Assembly (NCBI RefSeq): GCF_019966545.1
Contig: NZ_JAIMIC010000011.1
Location: 47,946 to 111,945, forward strand
DNA length: 64,000 nucleotides
From: Heliomarina baculiformis
GTDB lineage: Bacteria > Pseudomonadota > Alphaproteobacteria > Rhodobacterales > Rhodobacteraceae
Direction: 5' to 3'
Below the pieces are notes generated by a model. That model saw only the letters and a program-made list of their open reading frames with translations, searched no databases and was not told the origin of the DNA. The translations under genes were made by a program, and so were the position numbers. Below are positions 8,228 through 16,405 of this stretch, piece by piece (the stretch's first letter is position 1; the number at the start of each line of letters is the position of its first letter).

Positions 8228-9064
8228 CTAATTCCCCGACATCGGCAGGTAACCTTCCATCAGGCTGCCGGCGAGCATGTACCAACCGTCGATCAGCACG
8301 AAAAAAATCACTTTGAACGGCAAGGATACCAGCACGGGCGGCAGCATCATCATGCCTGCGCTCATCAGGATCGACGCGACGATCAGGTCAATTGCGATGA
8401 ACGGCAGATAGATCAAGAACCCGATCGAAAATGCCCGGCGCAACTCCGAGATCATGAAACCTGGCACCAGCGTGCGCCAGCTTGCCGCCTCGGCACTGGT
8501 GGCCGTTTCAGTCGCTTCTTCGGCGCCTTCGCTGCGGGCCGCGATATTCTCGAAAAGCGCGATATCCTTTTCGCGAGTGTTTGCATACATGAACCGTTTG
8601 AACGGTTCCCCGATGCGCGCCAGCGCCTGTTCCTCGGTGATCGCGTTGTCGATCAGGGGCTGCACGCCGCCGTCCCAAGCGTCCTCAAATACCGGCTGCA
8701 TGACGAAGAAGGTCATGAACAAAGCCATCGACGACAGTACCATGTTGGGCGGCGTCTGGTTCAACCCGAGAGCCGATCGGAGCATCGAAAACACGATAAC
8801 GAAACGCGTAAAGCTGGTCATCACGACAAGAAGACCGGGCGCAATCGACAGCACCGTCATCAGCGCGATCAACTGAATGATGCGTCCCGAAAGGCTGGCC
8901 TGTTCGTCGGAACCGGCAGGTGCGTCGCTTATCGCGTCAGAAATCGAAGACAAGAGCCCCCCTGCCCCGTCCTGCGCAAAACCCGGGGAAGCCATAGCCA
9001 TAAGGGCAGCTGCAACAAGGACGGGAACGCCCCATTGCAGGGCCGCAGGCAAGGGGCGATTCAT
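8228..9064 (-). CDS. fliP: Flagellar export gate protein FliP
   Basis: 278 residues with an N-terminal signal-like segment (about 1-31) and the FliP core: 'QLIALMTVLSIAPGLLVVMTSFTR' then 'VLRSALGLNQTPPN'-type motif (here MLRSALGLNQTPPN) and the C-terminal 'DLIVASILMSAGMMMLPP'. FliP forms the inner-membrane export gate with FliQ and FliR. It ends 21 bp before the fliG start. Confidence 0.96.
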   Translation of the reverse strand: MNRPLPAALQWGVPVLVAAALMAMASPGFAQDGAGGLLSSISDAISDAPAGSDEQASLSGRIIQLIALMTVLSIAPGLLVVMTSFTRFVIVFSMLRSALGLNQTPPNMVLSSMALFMTFFVMQPVFEDAWDGGVQPLIDNAITEEQALARIGEPFKRFMYANTREKDIALFENIAARSEGAEEATETATSAEAASWRTLVPGFMISELRRAFSIGFLIYLPFIAIDLIVASILMSAGMMMLPPVLVSLPFKVIFFVLIDGWYMLAGSLMEGYLPMSGN

Positions 9065-9071
9065 CTCCGCG

Positions 9072-9431
9072 TCATTCTCCGGGGATGTAGTCTTTGACGA
9101 TCTCGGTCAGCGAAACACCAAGCCGGTCGTCCTGAAGCTTTACAAGATCGCCGCGCGCCACGAGACGGTCGTTGATCATGACTTCGACGGGATCGCCGAT
9201 CTTCTTGTCGAGCTCGATGATCGATCCACGTGTCAGCTTGAGCAGTTGCGAAATCGGCATCCGGCTACGGCCCAGAACGATCTGCACCTGTAAGCCGACA
9301 TTGAGCATTGCATCTATGTTACGACCTTCGGAAGGCGGTGCCTCTCCGCTTTCAGGGATGTCGCCGCCGAGGATGCCGGGGTTTGCCGTGGCCACGGTTT
9401 CTTGCTCTGTGGTTTCTGTTTCGTCACTCAC
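9072..9431 (-). CDS. fliN: Flagellar motor switch protein FliN
   Basis: 119 residues with a SpoA/FliN domain in the C-terminal half (LNVGLQVQIVLGRSRMPIS, 'LTRGSIIELDKKIGDPVEV', then a basic 'RGDLVKL'). Forms the base of the C-ring. The start is GTG at 9431, overlapping the fliH stop by 4 bp. Confidence 0.94.
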   Translation of the reverse strand: MSDETETTEQETVATANPGILGGDIPESGEAPPSEGRNIDAMLNVGLQVQIVLGRSRMPISQLLKLTRGSIIELDKKIGDPVEVMINDRLVARGDLVKLQDDRLGVSLTEIVKDYIPGE

Positions 9432-10129
9432 GCGAGTTTCTCCTCATCGGGGCCGTGGCCCTTGCTGTCATCTGCCGGAGTTTTCTGTTCGCCTTCGGGC
9501 AAAAGCGCCGCGGCCCTGAGCGCCGTCAGAATGCGTTCGCAGATCAATCCAAAACTGTATTGCATGAACCCGTTGTCCCACTCGACCCGGGCGTCTCCGA
9601 GTTCGAGTTCCGGATCGGGCAAGATTTCAACGCGGCCGTTATGGCCAAGTTGACGTGCGCTTTCCTCGAGCTTTTCAGCCATCTCCTCGCATGCAACGGG
9701 GGAGAGGTAGATACGCAGGGCCGATGTCCCAAGAGCCACGGCCAGTGCAGCGCGGACTTCTGTTTCCGCGCGAACGCGAGCGCGCGTGTCCATAACTTCG
9801 GGGACGATCTTTTCGAATACCGCCAGCACAAAAGACAACACCTGCTTTTCCAGCGCCGATACGTATTCATCCGCGGTCCGGAACATGGAATCGATGCCCG
9901 AAGCGACCTCTTCAAGCGCCTTTACCTTGCGCAGCCTGTCCGTTTCAGCTGCCTCGGCGGCCGCTTCCTGCCTGCCGATTCCCCTGCCCGCATCGAAACC
10001 TTCCTTACGGGCGCGTTCCACGGCTTCATTCAGATCTTCGGGCGTGTAGCAGGCGCGCTGCTTCCGAAGAACCTCAAGATGTTCCAGTTCGATTTCCTGA
10101 TCAAAGTCGCGTTCAAAGATCTTGTTCAT
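9428..10129 (-). CDS. fliH: Flagellar assembly protein FliH (ATPase regulator)
   Basis: 233 residues: charged N-terminal helix with Gly-containing repeat-like turns (EGFDAGRGIGRQEA), then a C-terminal domain resembling FliH/HrpE ('LSFVLAVFEKIVPEV', 'VEILPDPELELGDARVEW'). FliH holds the FliI ATPase in check and links it to the C-ring via FliN, its neighbour here. Sequence conservation in FliH is low, so the call leans on architecture and position between fliF and fliN. Confidence 0.8.
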   Translation of the reverse strand: MNKIFERDFDQEIELEHLEVLRKQRACYTPEDLNEAVERARKEGFDAGRGIGRQEAAAEAAETDRLRKVKALEEVASGIDSMFRTADEYVSALEKQVLSFVLAVFEKIVPEVMDTRARVRAETEVRAALAVALGTSALRIYLSPVACEEMAEKLEESARQLGHNGRVEILPDPELELGDARVEWDNGFMQYSFGLICERILTALRAAALLPEGEQKTPADDSKGHGPDEEKLA

Positions 10130-10135
10130 GACCTA

Positions 10136-11833
10136 TCAGTCCTCTGCCAGCCACGATTTTACGACCCGAAGGGATTCCTCGGGATGTTGTTCGAGCGTCT
10201 GGCCGACGGTATCGATCCAGCCGCGATTGACGCCGCCGGCTACCGATGCCAGCCGCACAAGTTCAGGGGCTTCGCCGGTCGGGGGCAGAACCGTGCCGGT
10301 ATGCGCGACACCCGGCGCCGCGACTTGCGTCACGTTTCCTGCAGGCGCCGCCTGGCTCGCGACGGCGACTTCGGTTTTCGTTCCTGCGCGTTCTGAGTCA
10401 TTGCCGATGGCGGGTGCCGGTCCTGCGAGGGCAAGCCCCCCTGCCCCACCGGATTCCTGCATCTGGCGCATCAGCGGACGCACACCCAGAATAAGGATCA
10501 GGCTGACCAGACCAAGCGCGAGCATGCCGCGCAGGATCGACGTGAAGTTTTCCGACAGAAGTTGGGCAACCGACAGGTTCGACGGGTCACCGACATCCAT
10601 GGAATAGTCCATGAAACGAAGGCTATCGACGGAAACGATATCGCCCCGCGCTTCCTCGAACCCGACCGCCGATTTCACGAGCTCCTCAAGTCTGGCAAGT
10701 TCTTCCGGCGTGCGCTGCTCATACGCGACCTCACCGTCCGAAGCGACATTATAGATCCCGTTGACCAGCACGGCGACCGAGATGCGCTTGACCTCACCGG
10801 GTTCGCGAACGGTTTCGCTCTCGGTATTGCCGATTTCATAGTTCACGATCTCACGCGTGCGTTCGCTGGAGTTGGTTTCGCCGCCGCCCTGGACATCATC
10901 GGCCAGTTCCGCCGGGATATTCCCGTTGACGCCGACTTCACCCTCGGCAATGTCACGATCTTCGCGGGTCTCTTCCTGGGTCTCGGTCGAGCGAACAACC
11001 TGCTGCGCGGGATCAAAGCTTCTTTGGCGAACGACCTCGCGCTCGGACGTCAGATCGACGCTGACCTGAACACGCGCATTCCCGGCACCGACACGGGCGG
11101 ACAGCATGGCCGCGATGTTGCGCGCCATGCGCTCCTCTATGCCTGTACGAACAGACTGAAGAGTGATGTCGCTGGTGCTGTCGCCCTCTTCTGCAAGAAT
11201 AGTTTCGCCGCTGGCAGAAAGTACAGTGACCCTGCCCGACGACAGGTCGGGAACGGCCGCCGCGACAAGCGCCCGGATGGCATGCCCCTGACGGCGACTG
11301 ATGTTGCTGCTTGCCGCGCCACGCACAATGACCGAGGCGCTCGGCTCGGGGCGCTCACGCGAGAAAGCTTCACGCTCGGGCATGACGAGATGCACACGCG
11401 CAGCTGCAACGCCATCGATTGTCTGAATGGACCGGGCCAGCTCGCCCTCTAGCGCCCGAAGCCGGTTCACGCGCTGCAGGAAAGAGTTCATGCCCAACCC
11501 GCTCTGATCATCGAAGAGTTCCCAGCCCGGTGTGCCATCACCGGGCAGACCCTGCTCCGCAAGCGCCATCCTTGCGCGAGGCAGAGATTCGCGCGGCACG
11601 CTGACCGTCGATCCGGCATCATCGAGACGCACATCGAAACCGGCCTGCTCAAGCGTGTCGACCACGCCGTTTGCAGCCGAGGGGCTAAGCCCGCCGTAGA
11701 GCTCGACAAAATCTGGCGCCATTACAAGCCGCATCCCGACGAACAGCGCGACCAGAAGGGCCAGACCGGTGCCGCCCAGGATTGCCAGACGCGCCCCGCC
11801 CAGAGACTTCAGGTTATCCAGAATTGGTTTCAA
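10136..11833 (-). CDS. fliF: Flagellar MS-ring protein FliF
   Basis: 565 residues. N-terminal membrane segment (about 15-35), YscJ/FliF domain ('DFVELYGGLSPSAANGVVDTLEQAG' in parts, 'ALEGELARSIQTIDGVAAARVHL'), a central periplasmic domain, second membrane segment (about 445-465, GMLALGLVSLILILGVRPLM), and a C-terminal cytoplasmic tail ending VVKSWLAED, which binds FliG. The start codon is TTG at 11833 with GAGG about 8 bases upstream. First gene of the fliF-H-N-P-G transcript. Confidence 0.96.
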   Translation of the reverse strand: MKPILDNLKSLGGARLAILGGTGLALLVALFVGMRLVMAPDFVELYGGLSPSAANGVVDTLEQAGFDVRLDDAGSTVSVPRESLPRARMALAEQGLPGDGTPGWELFDDQSGLGMNSFLQRVNRLRALEGELARSIQTIDGVAAARVHLVMPEREAFSRERPEPSASVIVRGAASSNISRRQGHAIRALVAAAVPDLSSGRVTVLSASGETILAEEGDSTSDITLQSVRTGIEERMARNIAAMLSARVGAGNARVQVSVDLTSEREVVRQRSFDPAQQVVRSTETQEETREDRDIAEGEVGVNGNIPAELADDVQGGGETNSSERTREIVNYEIGNTESETVREPGEVKRISVAVLVNGIYNVASDGEVAYEQRTPEELARLEELVKSAVGFEEARGDIVSVDSLRFMDYSMDVGDPSNLSVAQLLSENFTSILRGMLALGLVSLILILGVRPLMRQMQESGGAGGLALAGPAPAIGNDSERAGTKTEVAVASQAAPAGNVTQVAAPGVAHTGTVLPPTGEAPELVRLASVAGGVNRGWIDTVGQTLEQHPEESLRVVKSWLAED

Positions 11834-11986
11834 GCAGCGCGCCTCGGCTATTGGACTCGAAGAATATAAAAAGATTTAACCGAAACTATTCTTGAAGATC
11901 AAGTAAAGATGTTAATATTATACTTGCACAATTACTGCAAAAACGCGATATTATTCTTAATTACACATGGTCTCGACAGGCTCAAA
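11834..11986. promoter_or_regulatory. AT-rich divergent promoter region fliF / fliL with repeated TATTCTTG motif
   Basis: 153 bp, strongly AT-rich. Contains GAAGAATA at 11859-11866, CTATTCTTG at 11886-11894 and TATTCTTA at 11952-11959. The CTATTCTTG word is identical to that in the ftcR/flgI region. This suggests both divergent flagellar promoters share one activator or operator; binding protein unknown. Confidence 0.45.
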
Positions 11987-12568
11987 ATGGCAGCGGAAAC
12001 AGACTCGCACCCTTCGGACAGTATAAGTCTGGGCAAAAAGCTTGGGATTTACCTGCTGTTGCTGGTGCTTGGCTGTGTCGGCGCTATTGGCGGCCTTATG
12101 CTGTCGCCCGGGCGGGACGATGTAATTGCAGGCATTTTGGGCACAAAGACAGAGGTCGAAGCCGAGGAAGATCACGGCGAGGTCGAAACGGCGGAAACGG
12201 CGCATGGAACGGACGATGGCCATGGTTCTCCGTCTGACGCAGAACCGGCGATGACTGTTTCGCCGTTCCGGGAAATCATCGTGAACATCAATGCGACGAC
12301 AGCAACCGGGCGTACCACCAGCCGTTTCATGAAGCTGAACATCGCAATGGTGTATGATCCAAAGATTGCAGGGTCGGAACGCGTGGAACAACGGCGTTTA
12401 TTCTTGCGGGATTCCTTTCAGGATTATCTTCGCCAGTTGAACGAGCGTGACCTGCGCGGGTCCATCGGATTGATCACCATCAAACAGGAATTGCTGCACC
12501 GTGCCCGCACCATCACCGAAAGCGATTCACCGCAGGAAATGCTCGTTTCGGATCTGATTGTTCAATAA
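11987..12568 (+). CDS. fliL: Flagellar basal body-associated protein FliL
   Basis: 193 residues from ATG 11987. One membrane segment near residues 18-40 (LGIYLLLLVLGCVGAIGGLML), an acidic Glu/His-rich linker, then the FliL periplasmic domain ('FREIIVNINATTATGRTTSRF', 'MKLNIAMVYDPK'). FliL surrounds the stator and supports torque. An upstream in-frame extension is AT-rich leader rather than protein. fliM follows after 1 base. Confidence 0.87.
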   Translation: MAAETDSHPSDSISLGKKLGIYLLLLVLGCVGAIGGLMLSPGRDDVIAGILGTKTEVEAEEDHGEVETAETAHGTDDGHGSPSDAEPAMTVSPFREIIVNINATTATGRTTSRFMKLNIAMVYDPKIAGSERVEQRRLFLRDSFQDYLRQLNERDLRGSIGLITIKQELLHRARTITESDSPQEMLVSDLIVQ

Positions 12569-12569
12569 C

Positions 12570-13529
12570 ATGGCTCAGACACAGACATCCCCACAGATCG
12601 ATACGTCCTCGTCCGAAAGGGTCGAGGAACTGATCATCCGCTCGGCAAGCACGAGCCACCAGAGGCTCCCGGTGCTCGAAGTGCTGTTCGACCGCTTTGC
12701 GCTGGCACTTGGTCCGGTAATGAAAAGCTATTGTTCGGGAACCGGCGCAGAAGCCTCGCTTGAAAGCTTCGAATACATGTCCTGCGGCGCGGCATTGGAA
12801 AGCCTGCCAACCGACGAATTGCCTCTCGTCGTTTCGGTGCTTCCATGGGGCGCGCCAATCGGTGTGGTCATCGACCCAAAGCTTCTTTTCACCACGCTCG
12901 AAATCAACCTCGGCGGCCGCATGGTCAGCCAGAGCAACTGGACCCCGCGCGCATATTCAGCAATTGAAAAACGTCTCGGAATCCGGCTTTGCGAAACCGT
13001 GCTATACGAATTGACCGCCGCATTCAGTCAGGTCAGCGAGATCGATTTCGAAATTGAACGCGCCGAAACCAGCCCGCACACAATGGTGCTGGCGCAACCG
13101 GCAGCGGCCTGCATCAAGCTGGTCATGAAGATCGTTTTTGAAGATGACCGTGGCGGCGTTCTGACCTTTGTGCTGCCCCATTCCTCGTTTGAAGAAATCC
13201 GCCATATCCTTGCCCAGCCGTTTCGCGGCGGTCAACTGGGCGGTGACAGTTCATGGCGGGAACTTATTACGGAAACATTGTCGGGTACGGATGTAACCGT
13301 CGATGCAGTGCTGCATGAACCGGAAATTCAACTACACGACATTCTTGGTTGGAAACCGGGCCAAGTTGTCGATCTTGGCATCCAGTCAGATCAGGAAGTG
13401 ACCGTAAGCTGCGCAGAGCTGAAAATGTTCAACGCGGCCGTCGGACACAGAAGAAATGGCGCTGTCGCGCTGCGTGTCACGCGGGACTTTAGTGAAAAGG
13501 AAGAACCTACAGATGTCGCTTTTGATTGA
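12570..13529 (+). CDS. fliM: Flagellar motor switch protein FliM
   Basis: 319 residues, usual FliM length. Middle CheC-like domain (VLEVLFDRFALALGPVMKSY onward) and C-terminal SpoA domain (about 245-315, 'VDAVLHEPEIQLHDILGWKPGQVVDLG' in parts). The N-terminal CheY-P binding segment is short. The next gene starts 17 bases before this stop, in another frame. Confidence 0.9.
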   Translation: MAQTQTSPQIDTSSSERVEELIIRSASTSHQRLPVLEVLFDRFALALGPVMKSYCSGTGAEASLESFEYMSCGAALESLPTDELPLVVSVLPWGAPIGVVIDPKLLFTTLEINLGGRMVSQSNWTPRAYSAIEKRLGIRLCETVLYELTAAFSQVSEIDFEIERAETSPHTMVLAQPAAACIKLVMKIVFEDDRGGVLTFVLPHSSFEEIRHILAQPFRGGQLGGDSSWRELITETLSGTDVTVDAVLHEPEIQLHDILGWKPGQVVDLGIQSDQEVTVSCAELKMFNAAVGHRRNGAVALRVTRDFSEKEEPTDVAFD

Positions 13530-13875
13530 TATTCTCATCCTCGCTCTTCTGGCTGGCGTGCTGGGCTATGCCTATCTGGTCGATCGTCGGGTTCGAAACC
13601 TCGTTGCCGTTTTGCGCGATCTTGAACCCGTCGTAGGTCAGTTTTCAGCCGCCGTGGATAAATCGGAAGATTCGGTTGCGGCCATGAAATCGGTAACCGA
13701 GTCCCTGCAGGAACAAAAAGCCGCCGCAGCGGCTGTGCCGCGCCAGACGGAGACCCCGTCGTTCCATTCGATCCGTCCCACGGCTCAGAAAAAACCGGCT
13801 GGCGTCGCGTCTGTTACCGGCAAAGCGGACATGGTGCGGAGCTTCTTTGACACTGTCCGGAGCCGCGAAGCATGA
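13513..13875 (+). CDS. DUF6468-type small membrane protein of the flagellar cluster
   Basis: 120 residues: one N-terminal membrane anchor (about 1-22, MSLLIDILILALLAGVLGYA), then a cytoplasmic or periplasmic helix ('VRNLVAVLRDLEPVVGQFSAAVDKSED') and a low-complexity Pro/Ala tail. Matches the pattern of DUF6468 proteins located between fliM and motE in alphaproteobacteria; no known function. Overlaps fliM by 17 bp and motE by 4 bp. Confidence 0.65.
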   Translation: MSLLIDILILALLAGVLGYAYLVDRRVRNLVAVLRDLEPVVGQFSAAVDKSEDSVAAMKSVTESLQEQKAAAAAVPRQTETPSFHSIRPTAQKKPAGVASVTGKADMVRSFFDTVRSREA

Positions 13876-14504
13876 GAGGCCCTCGTCTGATCACTCTGAT
13901 GCTGGGTGCGCTGGCAATTGCCGGCGTGGCCAAGACTGGCAGCTCGATCATGAACCTCGACAGTGAATCGGGCGATGTTATCCAAAGCGCCTTTATCTCT
14001 GCTGCCTTTGCGGCCGATTCAGAAGAGACGGCGACGGCGCCGCAGAGCTGTTCTCCCGAACCGCGCCCGATCTGCGAAACGCCCGAAATGATGTTGCAGG
14101 CGATGAGCGAGGAACGCGACCTTTTGGACAGCCAGAAAGAACGTCTGGCCGAGCGCAAGGCCGAAATCGAAATTGCCGAAGAGAAGCTGGCGATAGATCA
14201 GGCGAACCTGCTTGATCTGAAAGCTGAACTTGAAGAGATGTTCGACCGCATCCAGAAGGCACAGACCGATGACGTCGACCGGTTGGTCGCGCTTTACGCC
14301 GCGATGAAACCGAAAGAAGCCGCCGCGATCATGGACGATCTCGATATCGAGGTTTCCGTCATGGTGCTTGCCACGATGCCTGAACGGGATGCAGCGCCGA
14401 TCCTTGCGAAACTGAACCGAACCCGCGCACGCGCCATTTCGCGGATCATTCTCGAACGCTCCAAACTGCCTGGCGACCAGCGCCTGCACGACCTGAAGCT
14501 TTAA
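13872..14504 (+). CDS. motE: MotE-like protein with MgtE N-terminal domain
   Basis: 210 residues: N-terminal hydrophobic signal/anchor (about 7-20), a Cys-containing linker, a long coiled coil (about 75-135) and a C-terminal MgtE_N-like domain ('AAMKPKEAAAIMDDLDIEVSV', 'MPERDAAPILAKLN'). Family knowledge: MotE in Sinorhizobium is a periplasmic chaperone for motor protein MotC. No motC is visible here, so its partner is open. Only 5 bp separate it from the convergent flhB stop. Confidence 0.75.
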   Translation: MRGPRLITLMLGALAIAGVAKTGSSIMNLDSESGDVIQSAFISAAFAADSEETATAPQSCSPEPRPICETPEMMLQAMSEERDLLDSQKERLAERKAEIEIAEEKLAIDQANLLDLKAELEEMFDRIQKAQTDDVDRLVALYAAMKPKEAAAIMDDLDIEVSVMVLATMPERDAAPILAKLNRTRARAISRIILERSKLPGDQRLHDLKL

Positions 14505-14509
14505 AGGTT

Positions 14510-15634
14510 TCAGTCGTCGCGGAGCGTTGAACCCTCGGGCAATTTCGTTTCGATGTTTGCCCGCATGTCCAGAATGTAGCGGATAATTCCGGCCACCGCC
14601 TGCCAGTGCTCGACAGGGATTACCTCGTCGACCTGGGCGACGGAATAGAGCGCCCGGGCCAAGGGTCGGTTCTCGACAACGGGCACTTCTGCCTCATGTG
14701 CAAGACGCCGGATCTGGGCGGCCATCAGCTCCACCCCTTTTGCCGTACAGACCGGCGCGGAATCTGCGCCCGGTTCGTATTTCAGCACCACAGCGTAGTG
14801 GGTCGGGTTGGTCAAGACGACGGTCGCCTCTGATACCGCGGCTGCAATGCGTCGGCGCGAATTCTGGCGGCGGATCTGGTTGCGCTTGCCCTTGATCATC
14901 GGATCGCCTTCCTGATCTTTATGCTCATCGCGCACTTCCTTGACGCTCATCCTCTGACGGATGAGCCAGCGGACACGCTTAACGATCACATCGATCAGGG
15001 CGAGGACCACTGCGAAAACCGCAACGATCAAAAGCAATCGCTGGACAAAGCCCTGAACGTAACCAAGCAGGAATTCAGGCAGAAAGTTCTCGGTCTGCCA
15101 GATCTCGGTGATCGAGACATAGGTTAGCCAGACGGCAAGCGTGCCGACCACCAGAACCTTGGCAACGCTTTTCAGGAACTCGACCAATGCGCCGCCAGAG
15201 AAGATCCGCGCGAACCCTTTTGCCGGAGACAGTTTGGAAAATTTTGGCCGGATACGCTCGACCGCAAAAACCGTTTCACCCTGTATGGCCACACCAACAA
15301 TGGCAGCAACGACAAACACCCCCAGAACGGGTGCCAGAACAAGGCTGATACGTCCGGCAAAAGCGGTCACGGACGAACCGATGTCCCGCACACCGCCGAC
15401 ACCTTCGCCAATGCGCGCTGTTCCAGAGACTTCAAGCATCTGCTTTAGGATGCCTGCAAGCTGCGGACCGATAGCCGGCAGAATAAAAACTGTCAGCGCA
15501 AGCAGCGAAACGACGGTCATCATCATGCCCACTTCCTGAGAAGACGGTACGTCCCCCTGCTCGCGCGCCTTCTTGAGCTTTTGCGGCGTCGCTTCCTGAC
15601 TTTTGGAGCTCTTGTCTTCCTGTTCCTCTGCCAT
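14510..15634 (-). CDS. flhB: Flagellar export switch protein FlhB
   Basis: 374 residues: four membrane helices in the N-terminal two thirds and a soluble C-terminal domain with the self-cleavage motif Asn-Pro-Thr-His (about residues 274-277, in VVLTNPTHYAVVLKY). Cleavage there switches export from rod/hook to filament substrates. N-terminal 'EDKSSKSQEATPQKLKKAREQG' pattern is diagnostic. Lies 12 bp after fliR. Confidence 0.97.
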   Translation of the reverse strand: MAEEQEDKSSKSQEATPQKLKKAREQGDVPSSQEVGMMMTVVSLLALTVFILPAIGPQLAGILKQMLEVSGTARIGEGVGGVRDIGSSVTAFAGRISLVLAPVLGVFVVAAIVGVAIQGETVFAVERIRPKFSKLSPAKGFARIFSGGALVEFLKSVAKVLVVGTLAVWLTYVSITEIWQTENFLPEFLLGYVQGFVQRLLLIVAVFAVVLALIDVIVKRVRWLIRQRMSVKEVRDEHKDQEGDPMIKGKRNQIRRQNSRRRIAAAVSEATVVLTNPTHYAVVLKYEPGADSAPVCTAKGVELMAAQIRRLAHEAEVPVVENRPLARALYSVAQVDEVIPVEHWQAVAGIIRYILDMRANIETKLPEGSTLRDD

Positions 15635-15646
15635 GCACGCCTCCCG

Positions 15647-16402
15647 TCAGAATGCCAGAAGGCCGAGCCAGTCGGCAAAGAAGCCAAGCCATGAGCGAAG
15701 CATCATAGGAGACGACATGACCAGCACGAACAGGCCACAGACAATCAGCAAAGGCGCGGCGACGAAAAACACCGGCAGGGTCGGCATCATTCGGTTTGTA
15801 AGCCCAAGGCCGACGTTTAAAACCAGCCCCATCACATAAAACGGTGCAGCTATCATAGTGCCGATATAAAAGCTCTTGCTCGCGGCCAGAACTACCTGTT
15901 CGGCCATATCCCCGATGATGGCGCCGCCCGGCGGAAAGACATCATAACTCATGAGCATTGCTTCGATGATAGCATGGTGCAGATCTGTCACGAAAATGAG
16001 GGTGACACCGGTCAGCATGAGCACCGTGGCAAGAAGAGTTGAGCCCTGAAACGACCCGACATTCGGGGCGAAAGCGTTCGACAAACCCGACACGATGCCC
16101 ACCTGATAGCCCGCAAGTTGCAACGCGGTCAGAACGATACGTCCCGTGACGCCGATCCAGATGCCGATCAAAACCTCGATCAACAGCAGGGGCAACAGTT
16201 CCAGCGGCGATCCTATCGACAGCGAGCCAACTGGCGTCGCTGGGTACAGTGCCAATGTCAGAACCAGCGCAAAGACAAGACGGTGACGCATTGGAACCAG
16301 CTGTTCGCCGATGGCGGGCATGTAAACGATGATCGAACCCAGCCGGGCGAACACAAGCGCAAACCCCATGATCTGCGAAGTCCACAGGGCGGTCAGATCC
16401 AT
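15647..16402 (-). CDS. fliR: Flagellar export gate protein FliR
   Basis: 251 residues, six or so membrane helices; core 'FARLGSIIVYMPAIGEQLVPMR' near the N-terminus and 'QLAGYQVGIVSGLSNAFAPN' midway are typical FliR. Forms the export gate with FliP and FliQ. Starts 3 bp after the flhA stop. Confidence 0.95.
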   Translation of the reverse strand: MDLTALWTSQIMGFALVFARLGSIIVYMPAIGEQLVPMRHRLVFALVLTLALYPATPVGSLSIGSPLELLPLLLIEVLIGIWIGVTGRIVLTALQLAGYQVGIVSGLSNAFAPNVGSFQGSTLLATVLMLTGVTLIFVTDLHHAIIEAMLMSYDVFPPGGAIIGDMAEQVVLAASKSFYIGTMIAAPFYVMGLVLNVGLGLTNRMMPTLPVFFVAAPLLIVCGLFVLVMSSPMMLRSWLGFFADWLGLLAF

Positions 16403-16405
16403 GGC

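Noticed and set aside
7778..9097. Long plus-strand open frame over fliG and fliP
   Set aside because: It is antisense to two well-recognised flagellar genes, rich in His, Arg and Gln as expected of a shadow frame, and has no domain or ribosome site.
9308..10396. 362-codon plus-strand open frame over fliN, fliH and the fliF end
   Set aside because: Opposite strand of three overlapping real genes; no start context and no domain.
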